Assembly: GCF_000192225.1 (NCBI RefSeq)
Contig: NZ_GL872413.1
Location: 1,659,204 to 1,723,203, forward strand
Length of the DNA: 64,000 nt
Direction: 5' to 3'
DNA from: Capnocytophaga sp. oral taxon 338 str. F0234
GTDB taxonomy: Bacteria; Bacteroidota; Bacteroidia; Flavobacteriales; Flavobacteriaceae
In this document: piece by piece, positions 45,890-53,796 of the stretch
How the letters are laid out: every line of letters begins with the position of its first letter
Numbering within the stretch: the first letter of the stretch is position 1
Notes under the pieces: model-generated
Database searches by the model: none
The model's input: the letters and a program-made list of their open reading frames with translations, nothing else
What the model was told of the DNA's origin: nothing
Translations under genes and position numbers: made by a program

Positions 45890-47323
45890 TTAACAATCTG
45901 CTATACTTACAGCAACTGCGAGTCCTGCTTCTGAAGTTTCTTTGTACTTAGTGTTCATATCCTGAGCGGTTTGCCACATAGTTTGGATGACCTTATCCAA
46001 AGGTACTTTTGCATTCTTAGGGTTGGTTTCCAGTGCCAATTCGGCAGCGTTAATCGCCTTAATAGCTCCCATGGCATTGCGTTCTATACAAGGAATTTGT
46101 ACCAATCCTCCAATAGGGTCACAAGTGAGTCCTAAGTGGTGTTCCATAGCTATTTCAGCAGCTATCATCACTTGTTCGGGTGTCCCCCCCCAGAGTTCAC
46201 ACAATCCCGCTGCCGCCATAGCAGAGGATACTCCTATTTCAGCTTGGCAGCCTCCCATAGCAGCCGAGATAGTAGCATGCTTTTTGAAGAGACTTCCTAT
46301 AATCCCTGCCGTAAGGAGGAATTGCTCCACTTGCGCCTGAGTTCCTTTGTGATTATCTATAGTCAGATAATAAAGTAATACGGCAGGAATAACCCCTGAA
46401 CTTCCATTGGTAGGGGCGGTTACCACTCTTCCTAAGGAGGCATTCACCTCATTGACCGCTAAGGAGAAACAAGTTACCCACTTAAGGGTATCACGGAAGT
46501 CCACTTTTCTCTTTCGGATTGCCTCTATCCAATCCTGAAAAGAAGCATAAGGTATTACCTCCCCTCCCATGAGTTTTTTATGTATATCATAAGCCCTACG
46601 CCTTACATTGAGTCCTCCAGGGAGCGTCCCTTCTGTATGGCACCCTATATAGGCACATTCTGCCATTGTACTCCATACACGTAAGAGTTCAGCATGTATT
46701 TTCTGCGGATTACGGAGGGCTTTTTCGTCCTCAAAGACAATTTCAGAAATCTTCTTTCCCTCTCTCTGGCAGTGTGCTAAGAGTTCCTTAGCGGAATCAA
46801 ACTCATAAGGGAAAGCCGGTTGTTGTTTTGCTTCTCCTTTTGTGGACTCTTCTGTTTTTTCTTTGACAATGAATCCTCCCCCTATGGAATAAAAGGTGGA
46901 TTCATAAGTTTCCATTCCTTTTCCTTGTGCCGTGAAGGTAATTCCATTAGCATGAAAAGGTAAAAATTTCTTATTAAAAACGACTTCCTTTTCTGGGTCA
47001 AAGTGAATAAAGAATTTCCCTGCTAAGTGTAGTTTTTTATCTTTTCTAATAGTTTCAATAATGGAGGAAATACTCTCCACAGGGATATATTCAGGGTCTG
47101 TTCCACTAAGTCCTAACATAGCCGCCAAGTCAGTAGCATGTCCTTTTCCGGTAAGGGACAAGGAGCCATATAAGTCCACCCGTACACTTTGAACTTTTTC
47201 TAAGATTTGTTTTTCCTTAAGTTCCTTGAGAAAGGCTTCTGCAGCTCGCCAAGGTCCTAGTGTATGAGAACTGGAGGGACCTATCCCTATCTTAAGCATT
47301 TCAAAAACACTTACGTATTCCAT
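45890..47323 (-). CDS. sdaA: L-serine ammonia-lyase, 4Fe-4S type
   Basis: 477-aa enzyme that deaminates L-serine to pyruvate and ammonia. The beta domain starts with SVFEMLKIGIGPSSSHTLGP, and the alpha domain holds cluster Cys in GCQAEIGVSSAMAAAGLCELW, HLGLTCDPIGGLVQIPCIER and GCHTEGTLPGGLNVRRR. Both domains are fused in one chain. The longer frame to 47341 begins with TTG and contains the promoter -7 element just upstream, so ATG 47323 is used. Single gene with own promoter and terminator; it feeds amino-acid catabolism. Confidence 0.95.
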   Translation of the reverse strand: MEYVSVFEMLKIGIGPSSSHTLGPWRAAEAFLKELKEKQILEKVQSVRVDLYGSLSLTGKGHATDLAAMLGLSGTDPEYIPVESISSIIETIRKDKKLHLAGKFFIHFDPEKEVVFNKKFLPFHANGITFTAQGKGMETYESTFYSIGGGFIVKEKTEESTKGEAKQQPAFPYEFDSAKELLAHCQREGKKISEIVFEDEKALRNPQKIHAELLRVWSTMAECAYIGCHTEGTLPGGLNVRRRAYDIHKKLMGGEVIPYASFQDWIEAIRKRKVDFRDTLKWVTCFSLAVNEVNASLGRVVTAPTNGSSGVIPAVLLYYLTIDNHKGTQAQVEQFLLTAGIIGSLFKKHATISAAMGGCQAEIGVSSAMAAAGLCELWGGTPEQVMIAAEIAMEHHLGLTCDPIGGLVQIPCIERNAMGAIKAINAAELALETNPKNAKVPLDKVIQTMWQTAQDMNTKYKETSEAGLAVAVSIADC

Positions 47324-47337
47324 AAAAAAATTTTGGT

Positions 47338-47346
47338 GCAAAATTA
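47338..47346 (-). promoter_or_regulatory. -7 element of sdaA
   Basis: TAATTTTGC on the minus strand, only 14 nt upstream of the ATG at 47323, with a TTG about 20 nt further upstream. The transcript would have almost no leader. Confidence 0.6.
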
Positions 47347-47439
47347 CAAATTAATGATTGATTTTTCAATGATTAATAGGGAATTTTTTCTTCTTATAGG
47401 GAAGGTTTCTGTTATTTATTTATAGTCTAAATACAGTTA

Positions 47440-48111
47440 TTAGTTTACTTTTTCAAGTTGTTTTTTCACCTCTTCTACGATGCTGGTACGGTCAATACCT
47501 AATCCTTCCTGTTGGACAGCAAGTTCTCCCTGTGCATTGAATACACTAATGATATTGGAATGGGAGAAGTCAATAGGAGAGATTTGTTTATAATTCACTG
47601 CCAAGACAGCTGCGAACTCACGTGTTTTTTCCTCATCGGAGCGAAGGAATACCCATTGGTCATCATCCATATTATTCTCTTGAGCGAACTTTTTCAAGTG
47701 TTCAGGAGTATCCACCTTAGGGTCAATACTCACCAAGATGTACTTGACTTTATCCTTATGAGCGATGTTCTGAGCTTCCACTGCCTTGCGAATCTCACGC
47801 ATATCCTGAATAAGGATAGGGCAAGCCGTTCTACAGGAGGTATATATCATCACTACCACCAAAACATTTCCTTTAAAGTCCTTCCACTGAATATCCTTCC
47901 CATTTTGGGTAGTCCAGGTCTCTGGCAGGTTGTAGATAGAAAGGTCGGAGATTTCTGTAGATTTTGCCTGTGTATCTGTCTTCTGAGAAACGTTTGGCTC
48001 AGCAGCAGGCTGCTCTGAAGTGGCCTCAGTAGATGATTTAGCCTCTGTGGTATTGTTTTTACAGGCTTGGAGCATAAGGAGGCTCACAGCCATGAATAAT
48101 AATTTTTTCAT
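47440..48111 (-). CDS. SCO family copper/redox lipoprotein
   Basis: 223-aa lipoprotein. MKKLLFMAVSLLMLQAC gives the lipid Cys, followed by a Thr/Ser/Glu-rich linker of about 50 residues and a thioredoxin-like SCO domain. The Cu-binding CxxxC is in YTSCRTACPILIQD (about 92-105), and the distal His is in IDFSHSNIISVF (about 181-192). SCO proteins deliver Cu to CuA or other periplasmic copper enzymes. Position 142 nt downstream of nirV and nirK suggests help for the copper nitrite reductase; that link is inferred. Confidence 0.9.
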   Translation of the reverse strand: MKKLLFMAVSLLMLQACKNNTTEAKSSTEATSEQPAAEPNVSQKTDTQAKSTEISDLSIYNLPETWTTQNGKDIQWKDFKGNVLVVVMIYTSCRTACPILIQDMREIRKAVEAQNIAHKDKVKYILVSIDPKVDTPEHLKKFAQENNMDDDQWVFLRSDEEKTREFAAVLAVNYKQISPIDFSHSNIISVFNAQGELAVQQEGLGIDRTSIVEEVKKQLEKVN

Positions 48112-48253
48112 AATAATTAATGGTTATAATTCTTAATTTATTTGTTCTATTTCAAGTATTGAGCAGCTATGGCTCATACAGGAATGACTTAGTTTTATTC
48201 ATATATTCGCTTGGGCGACTTTCTAAACTGTCACACTTGTCTGGCGATACTTT

Positions 48254-49087
48254 TCATTTTTCACTTTTCGTTTCCCTTGACTTAGCACACCTGAAGCCTA
48301 AATTTTTATTGGTATAGTTTGCCTTTAGGGTGCCTCTGAGAGAATAGCGCATGAAAGCACCATAGTTAGTAAGGTCTGAGGCATTCAGGGCACTTCCTCC
48401 ACAGAAGAGCGCATCATCGCCAAAATTATCTTTACGTGCCTCTCCAGAGAAGAATACACTATTGAAATCACTGACCCACTCCCATACCAAGCCATGCATA
48501 TCATACACTCCCCAATAGTTTTTCGGGGTGCTTCCTATCTTGTTTTCATAGGTTTTAGGGGTTTGCAGCCAATGAGTAATATAATCCGAATAGCTTTTCT
48601 TGTTTTGTGCATTAGGAGTAGTTGCATCCGCTTGGGCAACATACTCCCATTCATCGGTAGTGGGGAGGCGCTTTCCCTGACATTCACAATATTTCTTAGC
48701 GGTAAACCATGATATATTGGTTACAGGAGCCTGCGGGTCAAGAGGAGCAAAGTCCAAATCATCCTTCCACTGGGATAGGTAACTTTTCTTAGCAAAGATA
48801 GCCTTTATACGGGAGCGCTGATATTGAGGATTTTTCTCTAAGAAGTCCTTATATTGTGCATTGGTTACCGGATATACATCCAAGTAGAAAGAGGCTATTT
48901 TCACTCTTTGAGTTCCTTTATCCTTTTCCTTTACTCCATACATAGGTAGGTAGCTTCCTTCCTTTATAAGTACCATAGGAGTTACCTTCTGCCCCCATAA
49001 AGTACCCTGCAAAAGCAGGGAGAGGGCAGAGAGTATCACCACCAAGCCAATGCTTGGAACTTGAATAGATAAGTGGTTATTTTTCAC
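48254..49087 (-). CDS. nirV: NirV-like SUMF1/formylglycine-generating-enzyme family protein
   Basis: 277-aa exported protein with an N-terminal hydrophobic signal (about 12-32). The SUMF1 fold motifs are DVYPVTNAQYKDFL, GKRLPTTDEWEYVA, DMHGLVWEWVSDF and NKNLGFRCAK. The Cys pair used by true formylglycine enzymes is not clear, as in NirV proteins of denitrifiers. The start is GTG at 49087, 2 nt after the nirK stop, so the pair is translationally linked. nirV commonly follows nirK; its role there is not established. Its last codons (about RETKSEK) fall inside an intergenic repeat motif also seen near 50.9 kb. Confidence 0.78.
   Translation of the reverse strand: MKNNHLSIQVPSIGLVVILSALSLLLQGTLWGQKVTPMVLIKEGSYLPMYGVKEKDKGTQRVKIASFYLDVYPVTNAQYKDFLEKNPQYQRSRIKAIFAKKSYLSQWKDDLDFAPLDPQAPVTNISWFTAKKYCECQGKRLPTTDEWEYVAQADATTPNAQNKKSYSDYITHWLQTPKTYENKIGSTPKNYWGVYDMHGLVWEWVSDFNSVFFSGEARKDNFGDDALFCGGSALNASDLTNYGAFMRYSLRGTLKANYTNKNLGFRCAKSRETKSEK
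48257..48273. repeat. 17-nt copy of the TTTTTCACTTTTCGTTT motif at the nirV 3' end
   Basis: The motif TTTTTCACTTTTCGTTT is identical to part of the repeat block at 50926-50953. Here it encodes the last residues of the NirV-like protein on the minus strand. Confidence 0.6.
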
Positions 49088-49089
49088 TT

Positions 49090-50532
49090 TTATTTTTGAT
49101 CTTTCACTTTCTGTACCATTTCAGGAGTTACCACCTTTTTGCTGTTTTCCCAAGTGTTATATACATAAGTAAGCACATCGGCTACTTCCTGCACTGAGAG
49201 GGGTTGTGGGGTCATAGCACTTTCATAAGTTTTTCCATTCACGGTAACTTTTCCTGTTTTTCCGTGCAATACAATACCGATAGCCCTATTCACATCGGCA
49301 TTAAGGAAGTCGGATTTTGCCAATGGAGGGAAAGCTCCTTCGAGTCCTTGTCCTTGCGCTTGATGACAGGCAACACAGGTTTTGGTATATACAGCTTTTC
49401 CATCGTCTATCTGTTGTTGCTTAGTTTTAGCTACAATGGTTCCCTCATTCTTAGGGGTTACTGCTATTTTCAGGTCAGAGACATACGGTTTAGGGTCATT
49501 TTTACCATATATTTTTCTATTTTCTTCTCCTTTAGCAACAAGTAATCCCAACGCACCCTTATTAAAAGCACGATAGATGGAGTGATCCACAATCACATAG
49601 GATCCAGGTACATCTACCTTGAATTCCACGATAGCGGCTCCACCGGCAGGGATAAGGGTTGTTTGTACATTTTCATTGATTAAGCTGGCACCTTCCACAT
49701 GTACACGGTCAAAGATTTCACCAATTACGTGAAAAGAAGAGACCTTATTAGGACCTCCATTTCCCACAAAAAGACGGACGGTTTCTCCAGGATTTGCGGT
49801 AAGAGCTCCATCATTGGTAAGAGCTCCCACCCTACCGTTAAATACTACATAATCAGGTGTTTCAGCCAAAGCTTTATCTTGGTTAAAGGCTTGTGTTCCT
49901 CCTGCTCCATAGGCTCCATCAGTATAGAAATCCCCTTGCATCACATAATACTCCTTATCCACCGGAGGAAGTCCTCCTTCGGGTTCTACCAAGATAAGTC
50001 CATACATCCCATTGGCGATATGCAAAGGTACTGGTGCTTGTGCACAGTGATACACAAACAGACCCGGACTTAAGCATTTGAAGGTGAAAGTGCGTTGTTC
50101 ACCAGGAGCGACCAAAGTTGCTTCAGCACCTCCTCCAGGACCTGTTACCGCATGCATATCTATATTATGAGGGAGCTTGTTATCCTGATGGTTCTTAAGG
50201 GTGAATTCCACTTCATCTCCCACCCGTACACGGATGAAACTTCCAGGCACTGTACCTCCAAATGTCCAGAAGAGATACTTGGTACCATCCATAATTTCCC
50301 CTTCTTTCTCGATAATCTCCAAATCCACCTTAATCTTCATTGCCTTACGAGTTCCTACAGGTTTAGGTACATGAGGGGGGGAGGTAAGCTCTGCCTGAAC
50401 CGCTTCTCCTTCCACAGGAATATCTACAGTTGCTATAGGGGTTGTTTCTTTCTTAGGCTCTTCTCCTCCACAGGCTACAAATAGTACCGAGAAAGCCATT
50501 AAAGTCATTAATTTTCTTGTACGTTCTTTCAT
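49090..50532 (-). CDS. nirK: Copper-containing nitrite reductase with C-terminal cytochrome c domain
   Basis: 480-aa lipoprotein that reduces nitrite to nitric oxide. Signal MKERTRKLMTLMAFSVLFVAC with lipid Cys21. Two cupredoxin domains carry the type 1 copper ligands (His122, Cys163, His171, Met176), type 2 ligands (His127, His162, His317) and the catalytic Asp125 and His268 within HNIDMH, VYHCAQAPVPLHIANGM and SFHVIG. A linker of about 35 residues leads to a cytochrome c domain with CVACH (386-390), which could bring electrons directly. The frame is open to 50589, but ATG 50532 fits the lipobox and the promoter. Start of the nirK-nirV-SCO cluster. Confidence 0.95.
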   Translation of the reverse strand: MKERTRKLMTLMAFSVLFVACGGEEPKKETTPIATVDIPVEGEAVQAELTSPPHVPKPVGTRKAMKIKVDLEIIEKEGEIMDGTKYLFWTFGGTVPGSFIRVRVGDEVEFTLKNHQDNKLPHNIDMHAVTGPGGGAEATLVAPGEQRTFTFKCLSPGLFVYHCAQAPVPLHIANGMYGLILVEPEGGLPPVDKEYYVMQGDFYTDGAYGAGGTQAFNQDKALAETPDYVVFNGRVGALTNDGALTANPGETVRLFVGNGGPNKVSSFHVIGEIFDRVHVEGASLINENVQTTLIPAGGAAIVEFKVDVPGSYVIVDHSIYRAFNKGALGLLVAKGEENRKIYGKNDPKPYVSDLKIAVTPKNEGTIVAKTKQQQIDDGKAVYTKTCVACHQAQGQGLEGAFPPLAKSDFLNADVNRAIGIVLHGKTGKVTVNGKTYESAMTPQPLSVQEVADVLTYVYNTWENSKKVVTPEMVQKVKDQK

Positions 50533-50558
50533 TAAAATATAGTGTTTATTGAACCTGG

Positions 50559-50586
50559 CAAAGATAAATTTTTCTTGATAAACAAA
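50559..50586 (-). promoter_or_regulatory. nirK promoter
   Basis: On the minus strand TATCTTTG at 50566-50559, with TTTG at 50586-50583 (16 nt) or at 50590-50587 (20 nt). The leader to ATG 50532 is about 25 nt. No FNR-type TTGAT-N4-ATCAA site is seen. Confidence 0.6.
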
Positions 50587-50885
50587 CAAATATATTTCAA
50601 CTTTTTTTGAAAATTTTTCTTATCCCCACACTCGCCGTGTGCGATACTTACTATCCCTGTTATCGCTTAAAACAAAGACAAAAAAGAAGAAAAATACAAA
50701 TACAAAAAAATAAAGAAGAAGAAGAAATAAAATAAGGAACAAAAAACAAATAACGAAATCATTCATCATCACCAGCGACTTCTCCATTTTTCAAGAAAAA
50801 GGATTCTTTACCCTCCTTTGAAAGTGAAAAGTATAGCCAGCGAGTGCCTACAGCTGGGTATGTGGGTGAATAATGAATAGTGAAC

Positions 50886-50953
50886 AGTTAAAAGTGAAGA
50901 ATTAAAAGTTAAAAGTGAAGAATTTTTCGTTTTTCACTTTTCGTTTTTCACTT
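50886..50953. repeat. Short tandem and inverted repeat block
   Basis: AGTTAAAAGTGAAGAATT occurs twice (50886-50903, 50907-50924; period 21). TTCGTTTTTCACTT occurs twice in tandem (50926-50939, 50940-50953; period 14). The two kinds are near reverse complements, so AAAAGTGAA/TTCACTTTT hairpins can form. Confidence 0.85.
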
Positions 50954-50987
50954 ATTAAGGGGTGGACACTTCTCTGTCTGTTTTTCC

Positions 50988-51018
50988 TTGACATAGCTAC
51001 AAAAATGTTGTATATTTG
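50988..51018 (+). promoter_or_regulatory. Promoter of the DUF6291-type/dnaB pair
   Basis: TTG at 50988-50990, 20 nt, then TATATTTG at 51011-51018. The ATG at 51087 is about 70 nt downstream. Confidence 0.6.
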
Positions 51019-51086
51019 CGGTGTTTTTGAAGGAAGCACATCACCCTTCAGCTTCATGATTTCAGTAAACAAATCTCTTCATTATT

Positions 51087-51896
51087 ATGAAAAAATTCTT
51101 CATCCTCTACAATGACATGCTCGAAGTACTTGACGAGCTCACCGACGAACAAGCCGGTAAACTCTTCAAAACCATCAGAGCCTACCAGCAACACCTGAAC
51201 AATCATCTTGACCCTCAACCGCAAGAGATTCCTCCCTTCCCTGTGGATGACTTTGTAACTCGCATTGCCTTTGCCTCCTTCAAGGCTCAGTTCAACCGAG
51301 AAGCCAAACAGTGGCACCAAAGCGCCGTGAATAACAGAAAAAAGGGACGTATGGGAAACCTTAAGCGGTGGCATCCTGAGCTTTACAACAAAGTAGTAGC
51401 CCAAGAACTCTCCTTAGAAGAAGCTGAAGAGGAGGCTCGTAGTAAAAAAGCCCGTCCTTCCAAGGGAAAAGAAACTAAAAAAGAGGAAAACATAGCGGAG
51501 CCTGCCCATAATTCTATGGAAAGTATCTCTATAGACCAGATTGTTCCCTATATTCCTAAAAAAAGAAATACATACTGGGAGATTAAACCCATAGAAGCAC
51601 TTAAGGAAGAATACCTTAGCAATGAAAGACTCACACAAGTAATGTTCAAGATACTAAATATCAATGATAAGCAACAGCTCTCTAAGCTCTTGTGTCAGTT
51701 CCACGAACACTTGGAATCACAGGGAGAATATGAGAAAGATATTCGGGACTACTGTAGCCATTTTAAGAATTGGATCCGGAAAAGGAAACAGGAGGAGGCG
51801 GTAGAGAAGCAGAAAAAAACCGAAGAACAAGCACAATACCCCAGATACAGAACCTTTGGAATGAATGAACACGGGCAGGCGGTATACCTAGATTAG
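51087..51896 (+). CDS. DUF6291-type protein, probable phage-like helicase loader
   Basis: 269-aa protein. The N-terminal block (MKKFFILYNDMLEVLDELTD, FKTIRAYQQHLNNH, AFASFKAQFNREAKQWHQSA) matches DUF6291, known from phages and prophages of Bacteroidota. A Lys/Glu-rich linker follows at about 110-150. The C-terminal part (IKPIEALKEEYLSNERLTQV, YCSHFKNWIRKRKQEE) resembles the DnaD-like helper domain (DUF7833 type). It lies 48 nt upstream of a DnaB-type helicase gene, so loading that helicase is the likely role; that is inference from context. Own promoter at 50988-51018. Confidence 0.72.
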   Translation: MKKFFILYNDMLEVLDELTDEQAGKLFKTIRAYQQHLNNHLDPQPQEIPPFPVDDFVTRIAFASFKAQFNREAKQWHQSAVNNRKKGRMGNLKRWHPELYNKVVAQELSLEEAEEEARSKKARPSKGKETKKEENIAEPAHNSMESISIDQIVPYIPKKRNTYWEIKPIEALKEEYLSNERLTQVMFKILNINDKQQLSKLLCQFHEHLESQGEYEKDIRDYCSHFKNWIRKRKQEEAVEKQKKTEEQAQYPRYRTFGMNEHGQAVYLD

Positions 51897-51944
51897 TGAT
51901 TAATGATTTAATAATTAATGATTAGCTAAAAACGTATTTCAACT

Positions 51945-53240
51945 ATGCTTGATATAGATATAGAAAGTATTGTATTAGGAGGGATGCTCATAGAAGCGCA
52001 GGGATTTCCTCGCTTTACAGACGCCATTGGAGAAGTAAACGTATTTGGTGACCAGCGGCATGCCGTCATCTATGAGGCTATGTTAAGTCTCTTTAAGGAG
52101 AGCGGTCAGATAGACGTCTGCTTAGTCAGTCAAGAGCTAAGGAAGCGGAATCGGCTCAAGGAGATAGGCGGGAGTGCTTATCTGGTATCTCTTACCGAGA
52201 GGGTTTCTTCCGCTGCACACATAGAGGAATATGCACGCATACTGCTACAAAACCATATAAAGCGTAATATAAAAGCACTCTCTCAGCACTTGGAGACACA
52301 AGCCTCCAGTGACCAATCGGATCCTTTTGCCCTTTTGGATTACTGTCAAAGTGAATTGGATAAAGCAACTGATTACCTACAACAAAGACATTCGAGGACA
52401 ACGGCAGAATACCTCACTGAGCTATTGAATCCCCAGCAGAACAAAGGAGTTCCTATGGCTATAGAAGGGCTTCATTGTTGGCTTAATGGCTATCATCCTG
52501 GAGAACTTACCGTCATTGCAGGTCGTCCTGGAATGGGCAAGACCGCCTTTGCCCTGAATGATGCCTTGCACCAAGCTCGCAGTGGTTATCCTGTGGGGTT
52601 TATCTCCTTGGAAATGACGGGGAAGATGGTAACCGGACGTGCCTTTGCCAATTATGCAGGAATCAATAGTAATCACCTCTGTACACAGGGGCTTAGCCGC
52701 GAGGAGATGGAGATCGCCGTACAATACAGGGCTTCCTTTGGCGAGTTTCCTCTTTATATAGAGGAAGCCTCCTGTATGAGTCTTTTGCAAATAAGAATGA
52801 AAGCCAAAGAATGGATAAGGACAAAGAAAATAAAAATCCTTTATGTGGATTATCTGCAACTGATTATCGGTAGCCATGATAGGAAATCCTTCCGTACTCG
52901 TGACCAAGAGGTTGGAGAGATTTCTCGTTTCCTCAAAGGGCTTGCTAAAGAACTTAATATTCCTGTGGTGGCACTGGCACAACTCTCTCGTGAGGTAGAA
53001 AAGCGAGGCAACAAACTCCCTACCCTCTCCGATCTGCGTGAGAGTGGTTCTATAGAACAAGATGCGGATAATGTCATGCTCCTATATCGTCCAGATTATT
53101 ATCAAGAATTATCGGGGGAAGAGGAAACCCTTAAGGAGCAAACGGAGAAGAAAATAGATATTATCCTTGCCAAGTACCGCAATGGTTCCACAGGGAGAAC
53201 CACTGCCGACTGTGACTTAGCCTACATGAGGTTTAGGTAA
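51945..53240 (+). CDS. Second replicative DNA helicase, DnaB family (short, phage-type)
   Basis: 431-aa DnaB-type 5'-3' helicase, shorter than chromosomal DnaB of Bacteroidota (about 500 or more). The N-terminal domain begins almost at once (MLDIDIESIVLGGMLIEAQG), without the usual leader. RecA-type core: Walker A AGRPGMGKT (192-200), Walker B LYVDYLQLI (299-307), SLEMTGKM, LSDLRESGSIEQDADNVML and the Arg-finger region KYRNGSTGR. All ATPase motifs are intact. With the DUF6291-type gene upstream it forms a replication module like that of phages or integrative elements, but no other phage genes are near. It converges on the dksA-like gene. Confidence 0.85.
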   Translation: MLDIDIESIVLGGMLIEAQGFPRFTDAIGEVNVFGDQRHAVIYEAMLSLFKESGQIDVCLVSQELRKRNRLKEIGGSAYLVSLTERVSSAAHIEEYARILLQNHIKRNIKALSQHLETQASSDQSDPFALLDYCQSELDKATDYLQQRHSRTTAEYLTELLNPQQNKGVPMAIEGLHCWLNGYHPGELTVIAGRPGMGKTAFALNDALHQARSGYPVGFISLEMTGKMVTGRAFANYAGINSNHLCTQGLSREEMEIAVQYRASFGEFPLYIEEASCMSLLQIRMKAKEWIRTKKIKILYVDYLQLIIGSHDRKSFRTRDQEVGEISRFLKGLAKELNIPVVALAQLSREVEKRGNKLPTLSDLRESGSIEQDADNVMLLYRPDYYQELSGEEETLKEQTEKKIDIILAKYRNGSTGRTTADCDLAYMRFR

Positions 53241-53259
53241 AGGTAAAGGGGATAAGGTG

Positions 53260-53634
53260 TTATTGCATATTCTTAGCCTCAATGCTTAGGGTTGCATGAG
53301 GTACTGCCTTAAGGCGTTCCTTATCAATAAGCTTTCCTGTTACACGGCATACACCATAGGTTTTATTTTCAATACGGATAAGGGCATTCTTGAGGTCACG
53401 GATGAACTTTTCCAAACGTGTAGCCTGTGCCATATTGGATTCCTTACTCATCATCTCCGATCCCTCTTCAAAGGCTTTGAAGGTAGGAGAGGTATCATCC
53501 ACACTATTATCAGCTCCATTGAGGTATGCCTGACGCAAGAACTCTAAATCCGCCTGAGCTTGGCGTAATTTTTCCTCAATAAGCCCCTTAAACTCCTGCA
53601 AATCCTTATCAGAATAACGAACTTTTACTTCCAT
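53260..53634 (-). CDS. TraR/DksA-type zinc-finger family regulator
   Basis: 124-aa DksA-like protein. A long helical coiled-coil part is followed by the zinc-finger region YGVCRVTGKLIDKERLKAVP, HATLSIEAKN. Only one of the four canonical Cys is kept, which is the usual state in Bacteroidota relatives. It may bind the RNA polymerase secondary channel with ppGpp, or have another job; not shown. The typical partner is ileS; here a WG-repeat gene lies between them. The gene has its own -7 element (53713-53706). Confidence 0.85.
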   Translation of the reverse strand: MEVKVRYSDKDLQEFKGLIEEKLRQAQADLEFLRQAYLNGADNSVDDTSPTFKAFEEGSEMMSKESNMAQATRLEKFIRDLKNALIRIENKTYGVCRVTGKLIDKERLKAVPHATLSIEAKNMQ

Positions 53635-53705
53635 AAATAATTTCTTTTTTATTATAATCTTTGACTTTAGCCTCTTTTTATGAAAAAGCTAATTTTTAAA
53701 TTGTG

Positions 53706-53713
53706 CAAAGGTA
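53706..53713 (-). promoter_or_regulatory. -7 element of the dksA-like gene
   Basis: TACCTTTG on the minus strand, about 72 nt before the ATG at 53634. Confidence 0.6.
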
Positions 53714-53796
53714 CAAAATTATTATCAATTATTCATGAGTAATAAGCATTTTTTTACCCATCTTCTTTTTTCTTTTTCCACCCTCATGAACTTTTG

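Larger units (their letters stand above)
50533..51086. other. Intergenic region between nirK and the DUF6291-type gene
   Basis: 554 nt between divergent genes. It holds the nirK promoter (minus), a CACAC/GTGTG hairpin near 50625-50640, a purine-rich Lys/Glu-coding-like tract at about 50670-50740, the repeat block at 50886-50953, and the promoter of the plus-strand gene at 50988-51018. Short, partly degenerate sequences here resemble other intergenic stretches of the window (for example a GTGAATAATGAATAGT string also found at 18624-18639). No complete gene is visible. Confidence 0.6.

Noticed and set aside
50660-50760. Purine-rich stretch that reads as Lys/Glu/Arg-rich peptide
   Set aside because: It contains stops in every frame within a short distance and no start or family resemblance; treated as low-complexity intergenic DNA.
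53260-53634. Broken dksA because three of four zinc Cys are missing
   Set aside because: The single-Cys form (YGVCRVTGKLI) is, to my knowledge, the normal state in Bacteroidota, so it is not decay.
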